A DNA stretch of 23,295 nucleotides from Bacteroidales bacterium (GTDB lineage: Bacteria; Bacteroidota; Bacteroidia; Bacteroidales; Bacteroidaceae), in assembly GCA_004558535.1 (NCBI GenBank), contig SFCP01000013.1:1-23295 (forward strand). Direction: 5' to 3'. The notes below the pieces were generated by a model. That model made no database searches, was not told where the DNA came from, and saw nothing but the letters and a program-made list of their open reading frames with translations. Of the stretch, positions 10,001-14,710 are shown in pieces. The position numbers and the translations under genes were made by a program. Numbering within the stretch: the first letter of the stretch is position 1; the number at the start of each line of letters is the position of its first letter.

Positions 10001-10419
10001 AGGTCAATCTTGAAGTTGGCCGAAAGTCCGAGTTCATGGGCCAAGTTGGCCAGCAGCCACTGAAAGAAAGAATCGATGGTCTCTACGCGGAAAAAGTCGT
10101 AGTCATGGAGCAGTTCGCCGAGGGCGCGCAGAGCTTCGCGGCGTAGTTCTTCGTCCGTCAGTCGACGGGTCAAACGCTGGCGGACAGCCTCGCGGAAGTC
10201 CGGGTCGTCCCCGCGCTCGGGGTAGGCCAGTCTTTCCAGACTACTTAGGATACGCTCCTTCATTTCACCCGTGGCCTTGTTGGTAAACGTCACGGCCAGG
10301 ATGTGACGGTGACTGCCCGGGCCGCCCTCCAGGAGCAGCGCGATATATTCGGCAGCAATGGTAAAAGTCTTGCCGGAGCCGGCCGAAGCCTTATAAATAG
10401 TCAGTGGCGATGCAGACAT
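7042..10419 (-). CDS. addA: AddA-like UvrD/Rep superfamily 1 helicase-nuclease
   Basis: The 1125-residue protein starts at ATG 10417-10419, with Walker A already at residues 11-18 (ASAGSGKT). Other SF1A motifs appear in order: DEFQDTS (406-412, Walker B), GDVKQSIYRFRGGD (437-450, motif III), DTNYRS (472-477), TIHKSKGLDF (768-777, motif V) and LLYVAFTRA (845-853, motif VI). The C-terminus is a RecB-type nuclease: H965, RPDRVM (Asp1045) and IVDYKFG (Asp1073, Lys1075). It should unwind and degrade DNA ends together with the addB product encoded directly downstream. A two-gene unit with both nucleases intact is normal for AddAB rather than RecBCD. A leader of about 80 nt with a 22-bp tandem repeat precedes it. 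Confidence 0.93.
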   Translation of the reverse strand: MSASPLTIYKASAGSGKTFTIAAEYIALLLEGGPGSHRHILAVTFTNKATGEMKERILSSLERLAYPERGDDPDFREAVRQRLTRRLTDEELRREALRALGELLHDYDFFRVETIDSFFQWLLANLAHELGLSANFKIDLNENLMIEKAVDRLLRDVDANDGLRRWIIGYIKERIGDNRPWDIRGELRNMATQLQREAYQLNEELINESLHKADIEKLRRTFRLEVERLEQQLTKAAVDTDHFIAGEDGKGYEDFSNLNRCVGAYLRKLAGGDFSEPTATVQAYMQRSPFDELDDEGTHCWLKKGNKKAWPELAPRGEEIRKALLGLEKMRADGVPVIHTGRLVLSRFNALCMLRDIADMMERIAAENNHFLLAKTPKLFYDLVEDSDAPFVFEKAGTTFHHILIDEFQDTSRLQWLNFKKLLVNGIASGRHNMLVGDVKQSIYRFRGGDFRILHHIGSEVPHLHPQFVPLDTNYRSAREVIAFNNAFFPEAARLMEPDTDDPATAAEAAPDGDYSAEGVLRSIYTPEGVHQNFNRKAGGRVWVEQVVGEVDNGDGPAAAAASAGDRHTTSQPVEERLYEAISHLHAEGLPYHKMAILVRRKKEATRILTCFAEQYPEVPLTSAEAYLLSAAPSVHCLIYALHYLKDPSHAIAREYLYRQYATTVEGGSVVEEKQWEAGSKDLPPALQQEMEALRGVPLYECCERLIALFRLHDNAADAPYLLAFLDQVLAYLEDYPSDLGTFLRYWDESLQSTAIQGGSAGGVSILTIHKSKGLDFHTVFLPYCDWQTEDDRVEDLVWARTKCQPFDCLPMVPVPTKSKYIRQSDFAPRYEEEHRQQRIENINLLYVAFTRAQYNLYIWYSVKSMRTGGKTMGHIIDESLASDEVAACIACDFLPTRAEVLASLGTARSTSAEAGGGEVLVGLECLSPKAQFRQSNPSLDFTASAEESTAGTAGAYIDRGKLLHAILAEISTAADIERAVLKQSLSGLLPADEAPEKIIADLRTALQQVESYGWFDGRSHLRNECEILFLTDDNAAGVGMVRPDRVMLREDAAGEVPDGKNRQPSTTVVIVDYKFGHYHGPDTSIGDNYARQVQHYASRLREMGYARVEGYLWFVDAGKVTPVC

Positions 10420-10461
10420 ATGGTTGGTTTGCGTTTTTCTATAGGAAAGGATGTTCTACCG

Positions 10462-10505
10462 AGCCGCAGCACGGGTTATGCAAAGCCGCAGCACGGGTTA
10501 TGCAA
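10462..10505. repeat. Perfect 22-bp tandem duplication in the addA leader
   Basis: Two identical 22-bp units lie head to tail at 10462-10483 and 10484-10505. Each begins AGCCGCAGCACGG and ends GTTATGCAA. On the minus strand they lie just downstream of, and slightly overlap, the probable addA -7 element, so they would make up most of the 5' leader. Confidence 0.95.
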
Positions 10506-10510
10506 AGGTA
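10503..10510 (-). promoter_or_regulatory. Probable -7 element for addAB
   Basis: The minus strand reads TACCTTTG, an exact fit to the Bacteroidota -7 box TAnnTTTG, 84 nt upstream of the addA ATG. A clear TTTG is not found 19-21 nt upstream, so the -33 part is weak. Confidence 0.5.
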
Positions 10511-10570
10511 GTAATTTTGCGCGTACCAAGCCCGCAGACGCAAAAAAGTAACACATTTTTTAGTTTTTGC

Positions 10571-10601
10571 TTTGTCGGTAAGCAGAAAAGCCCTACCTTT
10601 G
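10571..10601 (+). promoter_or_regulatory. Promoter of the tRNA-Lys pair
   Basis: TTTG (10571-10574) is followed after 19 nt by TACCTTTG (10594-10601). This is a full match to the Bacteroidota housekeeping promoter, and it ends 26 nt before the first tRNA. Confidence 0.75.
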
Positions 10602-10627
10602 CACTCGCAAAACGAAAAAGGATATAT

Positions 10628-10700
10628 GCACTCTTAGCTCAGTTGGTAGAGCAACTGACTCTTAATCAGTGGGTCCAGGGTTCGAACCCCTGAGAGTGTA
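10628..10700 (+). tRNA. tRNA-Lys (anticodon CTT), copy 1
   Basis: The 73-nt cloverleaf has acceptor stem GCACTCT (10628-10634) paired with AGAGTGT (10693-10699), including one G-T pair at the end, and discriminator A10700. The D arm reads GCTCAGTTGGTAGAGC. The anticodon loop CTCTTAA gives CTT, reading AAG (Lys). The T arm contains GGTTCGAACCCC. The 3' CCA is not encoded. Confidence 0.96.
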
Positions 10701-10746
10701 CTCCTCGCCGCCGGCGCGTTTTGCCGCGGAGCCAAGCTCCCTTTAT

Positions 10747-10819
10747 GCACTCTTAGCTCAGTTGGTAGAGCAACTGACTCTTAATCAGTGGGTCCAGGGT
10801 TCGAACCCCTGAGAGTGTA
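10747..10819 (+). tRNA. tRNA-Lys (anticodon CTT), copy 2
   Basis: This copy is identical to copy 1 over all 73 nt. The identity extends a few bases to each side (TAT before, CTCC after), indicating a recent tandem duplication or gene conversion. The 46-nt spacer contains a small hairpin, GGAGC-CAA-GCTCC (10728-10740), which could guide processing. Both genes share the upstream promoter and the terminator at 10844. Confidence 0.96.
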
Positions 10820-10843
10820 CTCCCCATTTATCCACATTAAGTA

Positions 10844-10877
10844 AAGTCCGTCGGGCATGCCCGGCGGACTTCTTTTT
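10844..10877 (+). terminator. Intrinsic terminator of the tRNA-Lys operon
   Basis: The arms AAGTCCGTCGGG (10844-10855) and CCCGGCGGACTT (10860-10871) form a 12-bp stem with one G-T pair around the loop CATG. The sequence CTTTTT follows. It lies 24 nt after the second tRNA. Confidence 0.9.
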
Positions 10878-10982
10878 ACGCATATCCCAGCAGGAACTGA
10901 CGAGGAAGTCGAACTATTAAGAAATGCAAGACAAAAGAGATGTGAAACTCAAAATCCGAATTCCCGTCTTGCGCATTAAATA

Positions 10983-11915
10983 CTATAACTCGGCGATGGC
11001 TGCTACCGACAAACCGGTGTAGCGCGCTATCGCCTCGGCACTTAAACCATCTGCCTTCATTCCACGCGCTACCTCCATGGCTTTCAGTTGCTCTCCCTCG
11101 GCACGACCTTCTGCGCGGCCCTCGGCACGTCCTTCTGCGCGGCCCTCGGTGAGTCCCTCGGCACGTCCCTCTGCGCGTCCCTCCATTTTAGCGGTATCCA
11201 GAACGTCGTTTTGCACCATAATGTCGTCCATATGGGCAATGTAGGCCTGGCGTTCCCGGTCGTTCATGGTCAGGTAGAGCAGTCGCTCTTTGGCTTCGCG
11301 CAATCCTGGGGTCGTTGTGTCGTCCTTGATGTGGTTGTTTTTCAGGTAGTCAAGCCATTCCTCGATGGGTGTCGTAGCCACATCGTTGAACTCATTGACG
11401 CGAATGATGTAGTACTCGGGAAATACGTTCTCGGGAGCCTTCATCCGCAGTTCGTCCTTTTCCCGCGTGTTCACCTGGAGCTGGTCGCCCGTATGCACGC
11501 CTGTAAAGGTGGTCTTACCATGATACAGGTAATCGCTGCCCTTACCCAAATCAAAATAGAGGATGTTGATGGAGTACACCTTCTTGACCTGGTCATACTT
11601 GTTGCCAATGTCGATATGCTCGGTGATGGCTTTCGACACGCCGTAGAGCATACGCTGCAGGTAATACAGCTGCCGCGTGAGCTGCACCTCTACGATGATG
11701 ATTTCGTCCTGCTCGTTCTTGGCCTTGACGTCTACGCGGTTGAACTTGTCCGACGCAGTTTCCTGATTGCCTTCGCTTTCCAGTATCTCCACAATCTTCA
11801 CCTTCGTACCCGTAAGCACGGTAATCAGTCCTTCCAGCACGGCAAAATTGGCTTTGTCGCGTAGCATGCGCTTGACGGCCCAGTCAAACCGGATATACTT
11901 GTTGTTTACTTCCAT
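10983..11915 (-). CDS. Rpn-family PD-(D/E)XK nuclease / putative transposase
   Basis: The frame opens at 12020, but ATG 11913-11915 (MEVNNKYIRFDWAVKRML, 310 residues) fits the family and lies just downstream of a -7 box at 11940-11947; ATG 11927 is an alternative. The N-terminal ~220 residues match the PDDEXK_2/Rpn family: FDWAVKRML near the start, then candidate catalytic Asp62 (NRVD) with the E-x-Q pair Glu76 and Gln78 (IIIVEVQ). The tail carries an (EGRA)n repeat (245-274), then a short helical end, GLSAEAIARYTGLS, resembling a helix-turn-helix fragment. Rpn proteins are DNA endonucleases; E. coli members have been linked to recombination and phage defence. It stands alone, with no inverted repeats or target duplications marking a mobile element. 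Confidence 0.85.
   Translation of the reverse strand: MEVNNKYIRFDWAVKRMLRDKANFAVLEGLITVLTGTKVKIVEILESEGNQETASDKFNRVDVKAKNEQDEIIIVEVQLTRQLYYLQRMLYGVSKAITEHIDIGNKYDQVKKVYSINILYFDLGKGSDYLYHGKTTFTGVHTGDQLQVNTREKDELRMKAPENVFPEYYIIRVNEFNDVATTPIEEWLDYLKNNHIKDDTTTPGLREAKERLLYLTMNDRERQAYIAHMDDIMVQNDVLDTAKMEGRAEGRAEGLTEGRAEGRAEGRAEGRAEGEQLKAMEVARGMKADGLSAEAIARYTGLSVAAIAEL
11094..11183 (-). repeat. 12-bp coding tandem repeat, (EGRA)n, in the Rpn-family gene
   Basis: These 90 bp encode 30 residues as seven 4-residue units plus a final EG: EGRA, EGRA, EGLT, EGRA, EGRA, EGRA, EGRA, EG. The units are close to identical in DNA, so copy number can change in multiples of 12 bp without shifting the frame. Such Glu/Arg/Ala repeats form charged helices and are common in the variable tails of Rpn-family proteins. 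Confidence 0.9.
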
Positions 11916-11939
11916 AGGATATACCATTCTTGTCTGCTG

Positions 11940-11947
11940 CAAAAGTA
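11940..11947 (-). promoter_or_regulatory. -7 element of the Rpn-family gene
   Basis: The minus strand reads TACTTTTG (TAnnTTTG), placing transcription start about 20 nt upstream of ATG 11915. Only a weak TTCG is present near -33. The box supports the 11915 start and rules against the frame's first ATG at 12020, which lies upstream of it. Confidence 0.5.
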
Positions 11948-12193
11948 ATATTTTGTTTTTAATGGGCGAAGCCTGCCCTCCATAGCCCGTCCCCGCGGGG
12001 AACACGTCTACTTTCTGCAAAAATATAGGTTTTTATCAAGAAATCCATGACTTACGCCAAATATTTGCACGGCGAGACCAGTCGTATAGGACAAATAAAG
12101 CTACACCCACAAGCCGCGGGCTGCCCCCAACCGCACGCTGGCCGTATCTCGCCACACTGGCCGTCCGCGAAATGTTAACGCGAAATCGGACGA

Positions 12194-12225
12194 TTTGGAT
12201 TTCGGCGAAAAATGTATTATCTTTG
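12194..12225 (+). promoter_or_regulatory. Strong Bacteroidota-type promoter
   Basis: TTTG (12194-12197), 20 nt, then TATCTTTG (12218-12225): a complete consensus promoter. No protein gene follows; an intrinsic terminator begins at 12235. Confidence 0.7.
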
Positions 12226-12230
12226 TGTAA

Positions 12231-12276
12231 GCATCGGAGCAGACCGGCGGTTATCGCGGGCCTGCTCCGGTTTTTT
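12231..12276 (+). ncRNA. Candidate very small RNA (about 46 nt) ending in an intrinsic terminator
   Basis: The 5' end is estimated 5-6 nt after the -7 box. CGGAGCAG (12235-12242) and CTGCTCCG (12262-12269) form a perfect 8-bp stem. Its interior can continue as CC..GCG-GTTAT-CGC..GG, giving one long hairpin. G and six T residues follow (12270-12276). Nearly the whole predicted transcript is therefore this hairpin. It may be a stable small RNA or an early terminator controlling read-through to kdsA, about 510 nt downstream. It matches no RNA family I recognise. Confidence 0.45.
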
Positions 12277-12323
12277 ACGTAGCGGACAATCACTCGGCAG
12301 GCGTCGAAGGGTACTCGCAGGCA

Positions 12324-12365
12324 GCACTTGGGAAAAACTACAAAGCACTTGGAAAAAATTACAAA
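12324..12365. repeat. 21-bp tandem repeat, two copies
   Basis: The units GCACTTGGGAAAAACTACAAA-like (12324-12344) and 12345-12365 agree at 19 of 21 positions; the differences are G/A and C/T. The repeat is downstream of the candidate small RNA and contains no start codon or clear promoter. Confidence 0.9.
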
Positions 12366-12582
12366 GCCGACAGTTTCTTCTACCCGCCGGATAGTTGTTC
12401 GCAGGAGGGACTTCCATGACACAAACCTGTCACGAATTTGTTGCCGAAAGTTATAAATGTTAATGCAACTATGCACTTCGATCTGCCCGACAACTGCCTG
12501 CCGGCTTGCCAGTGCGTACGCATTTCTAACGGAAGCTGCGGAAAATAGTAGGGCGCGCCTTTTTGCCGTCAACATATTTTTG

Positions 12583-12725
12583 TAACTTTGCAGAATGTAG
12601 GCTACGGTTCGGGATAAACGAAGAAATGTCTGACGACCTTGCTTCGTGTTCTCCACTCACCTTGCACTACCTTTGCAGAATGTAGGCTACGGTTCGGGAT
12701 AAACGAAGGAAAGTCTGGCGACCTT
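12583..12725 (+). repeat. 85-bp tandem duplication of promoter plus leader before kdsA
   Basis: A 58-bp block at 12583-12640 recurs at 12668-12725 with 54 identical positions, an offset of 85 bp. Each block begins with a -7 box (TAACTTTG, then TACCTTTG) and continues CAGAATGTAGGCTACGG, TTCGGGATAAACGAAG and ...GTCTG.CGACCTT. A degenerate third box (TACTTTAG, 12751-12758) appears about where the next unit would begin. The shared leader can form TTCG-GGATAAA-CGAA and GTC-TGGC-GAC hairpins. The second block ends 59 nt before the kdsA ATG. Confidence 0.9.
12668..12675 (+). promoter_or_regulatory. Probable -7 element for the kdsA operon (proximal copy)
   Basis: TACCTTTG fits TAnnTTTG; a weak TTCG lies 21 nt upstream (12643-12646). 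The equivalent box of the distal repeat copy is TAACTTTG at 12583-12590, with TTTG 17 nt upstream. Transcription from the proximal box would give a leader of about 105 nt. Confidence 0.5.
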
Positions 12726-12784
12726 ACCCAGTGCACCCTACCCCCTGCCCTACTTTAGAAACGATTCCTATAAAAAACACATTC

Positions 12785-13540
12785 ATGACACCAATATTTA
12801 TCGCAGGACCCTGCGTCATCGAATCCGCCGAACTCTTAGACGCCGTGGCAAACGAACTGGTACGGCTGAAAGAGAAGTTGGGAATAACTGTCTACTTCAA
12901 AGCCTCGTTCGACAAGGCCAACCGCACCAGCATTCACTCGTTTCGCGGCCCGGGGCTGGAAAAAGGCGCCGCCATGCTGGCCGACGTGAAAGAGAAGTAC
13001 GGACTGCCCGTGCTGACGGACATCCACGAAAGCTGGCAGGCCGAACCGCTGCGCGGCGTGGTCGATGTACTGCAAATCCCGGCGTTCCTGTGCCGACAGA
13101 CCGACTTGCTGGTGGCCGCCGCACAGACAGGAGCCATCGTCAATATCAAAAAAGCGCAATTCCTGTCGGGCGAGGACATGCAGTTTCCAGTGGAGAAGTG
13201 CCGCGAGGCGGGCGCCAAGGAAGTGTGGCTGACGGAACGTGGCAACTCCTTCGGCTATAACAACTTGGTGGTCGACTTCCGCAATATCCCGCTCATGAAG
13301 CCCTACGCCGACCGCGTGGTGATGGACTGCACGCACTCCGTGCAGCGACCCGGCGCGGCGGGAGGAAAGACGGGCGGCGACCGACAGTTTGTGCCGGCCA
13401 TGGCCTTAGCGGCCAAAGCCTTTGGCGCAGACGGCTACTTCTTTGAGACACACCCCGACCCCGACCACGCACTGAGCGACGGACCGAACATGTTGCCCCT
13501 GGGGCAAATGGAAGCCGTCTTGGAAAGCCTGCTGGCCTAA
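12785..13540 (+). CDS. kdsA: 3-deoxy-8-phosphooctulonate (Kdo-8-P) synthase, metal-dependent type
   Basis: KdsA condenses arabinose-5-phosphate with phosphoenolpyruvate to Kdo-8-phosphate, for the inner core of lipopolysaccharide. ATG 12785 (MTPIFIAGPC) gives 251 residues; the frame's earlier ATG at 12731 adds 18 residues not shared with the family. Family motifs include AGPCVIES (7-14), FKASFDKANR (38-47), SFRGPG (52-57) and KKAQFLSG (122-129). Cys10, His184, Glu221 and Asp232 line up with the four metal ligands known from the Aquifex enzyme (Cys11, His185, Glu222, Asp233). This marks it as the metal-dependent class; the E. coli enzyme has Asn in place of the Cys. It is first of a co-directional run, 92 nt before kdsD, which supplies its substrate. 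Confidence 0.96.
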   Translation: MTPIFIAGPCVIESAELLDAVANELVRLKEKLGITVYFKASFDKANRTSIHSFRGPGLEKGAAMLADVKEKYGLPVLTDIHESWQAEPLRGVVDVLQIPAFLCRQTDLLVAAAQTGAIVNIKKAQFLSGEDMQFPVEKCREAGAKEVWLTERGNSFGYNNLVVDFRNIPLMKPYADRVVMDCTHSVQRPGAAGGKTGGDRQFVPAMALAAKAFGADGYFFETHPDPDHALSDGPNMLPLGQMEAVLESLLA

Positions 13541-13632
13541 CTCGGCAGCCCCTTCCCCGCCACCGGCACACCGGGACACGGGGACAAGGACGCCCCGAAA
13601 TCCTACGAACCACCCTGTCAGAATCATCCATC

Positions 13633-14616
13633 ATGACCGAAACAAAAGAACAAAAGCCCGCAGAAGCGGGCATCTGGCGCGAAACCGCCATCAAGTGCTT
13701 GCGCGACGAGGCACAAGCCCTGCTGGACCTCATCCCGCGGCTCAACGAAGACTTCGAGCGCACGGTGCAAATCATCCTTGACTGTAAAGGCAAAGTCATC
13801 GTGACGGGCGTGGGCAAAAGCGGCCACATCGGCGCAAAAATTGCCGCCACACTGTCAAGCACCGGCACACCGAGCTTTTTCATCAACCCGCTGGACGCCT
13901 TTCACGGCGACCTGGGCGTCATCGGCAGCGACGACGTGGTGCTTGCCATCTCCAACTCGGGACAGACGGACGAACTGCTCCGCTTCGTGCCCTACCTGGA
14001 GGAGCGCCACATCCCCGTGATTGGCATGAGCGGCAACCCCCATTCTCTCCTGGCCGAATACGCCACGACACACCTCAATGCCGGTGTGAACCACGAAGCC
14101 TGCCCGCTGGGCTTGGCACCGACATCATCGACCACCGCAGCACTGGCGATGGGCGATGCACTGGCCTGTGCTCTGATGGAGGCCCGACACTTCAAGGCAT
14201 CGGACTTCGCACAGTTCCACCCGGGAGGTACGCTGGGGAAACGCCTGCTGACGAAAGCCAAGGACGTGATGCGCACGGACGACCTGCCGGTCATCTCGCC
14301 CGACATGAAGTTGGGCGAAGCCGTCATCCACGTCAGTCGCGGACGCTTGGGACTTTGTGTGGCTGCACGCGAAGGCAAGGTGGTAGGCATCATCACCGAT
14401 GGCGACGTGCGTCGTGCCATGGAAAATTCGCAGGACAGTTTCTTCCGGTTACAAGTGGCCGACATCATGTCGAAGCACCCAAAAATGGTATCGTCCGAAA
14501 CGAAAATCACCGAAATCGAGCAAATCATGCAAGCCAACAAGATTCACTCTGTACTGGTGACCGATGCGGAACAACACCTGCTGGGCATCGTCGACTCGTT
14601 TCGCACAATGATTTGA
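13633..14616 (+). CDS. kdsD: D-arabinose-5-phosphate isomerase (KpsF/GutQ family)
   Basis: This enzyme interconverts ribulose-5-phosphate and arabinose-5-phosphate, the substrate of the KdsA encoded just upstream. The 327 residues contain a SIS domain (~55-185; VTGVGKSGHIG at 58-68, AISNSGQTDE at 105-114) and two CBS domains (~209-265, from VMRTDDLPVIS; and ~277-325, from DIMSKHPKMVS). Lys62, Glu114, Glu155 and His196 sit at the positions of the proposed catalytic residues Lys59, Glu111, Glu152 and His193 of E. coli KdsD. Length and layout are those of the full family with paired CBS domains, and the kdsA neighbour supports a housekeeping role in Kdo synthesis rather than gutQ or capsule kpsF. 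A gap of 94 nt follows before the next start. Confidence 0.95.
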   Translation: MTETKEQKPAEAGIWRETAIKCLRDEAQALLDLIPRLNEDFERTVQIILDCKGKVIVTGVGKSGHIGAKIAATLSSTGTPSFFINPLDAFHGDLGVIGSDDVVLAISNSGQTDELLRFVPYLEERHIPVIGMSGNPHSLLAEYATTHLNAGVNHEACPLGLAPTSSTTAALAMGDALACALMEARHFKASDFAQFHPGGTLGKRLLTKAKDVMRTDDLPVISPDMKLGEAVIHVSRGRLGLCVAAREGKVVGIITDGDVRRAMENSQDSFFRLQVADIMSKHPKMVSSETKITEIEQIMQANKIHSVLVTDAEQHLLGIVDSFRTMI

Positions 14617-14710
14617 CACTAAAAGCCACTCCACAACCCCTACCCCGAAAAGAACATAGAGCGTGGCCACACGCGAAGGCAATCCCGACCTACCAATCAA
14701 GAAGACATCT

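Larger units (their letters stand above)
11916..12784. other. Long intergenic stretch between the Rpn gene and kdsA
   Basis: No convincing protein gene was seen in these 869 nt. A minus-strand frame of 206 codons crosses it, but its product has no recognisable family and it runs across the direct repeats and both plus-strand promoters. The stretch holds the Rpn promoter (minus), a strong plus-strand promoter with a terminator right behind it, a 21-bp tandem repeat, and an 85-bp tandem duplication of promoter plus leader before kdsA. Each is listed separately. Confidence 0.6.

Noticed and set aside
10923..10977. Inverted repeat (AATGCAAGAC and GTCTTGCGCATT) between the tRNA terminator and the Rpn gene
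   Set aside because: It has a 2-nt bulge and a 33-nt loop, no U-tract, and no matching copy on the other side of the Rpn gene, so it is not a mobile-element end or a clear terminator.
12036..12656. Minus-strand open frame of 206 codons in the long intergenic stretch
   Set aside because: No recognisable family, low-complexity Arg/Val/Cys-rich product, and it overlaps the direct repeats and two plus-strand promoter-like boxes.
12676..12725. Similarity of the duplicated leader (GGAAAGTCTGGC) to the conserved 5' core of RNase P RNA
   Set aside because: Only about ten bases agree, and none of the other conserved RNase P RNA segments follow; most likely chance.
12731..12784. Upstream start for kdsA at 12731
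   Set aside because: The extra 18 residues (MHPTPCPTLE...) are not part of the KdsA family, while ATG 12785 opens directly on the first core strand.
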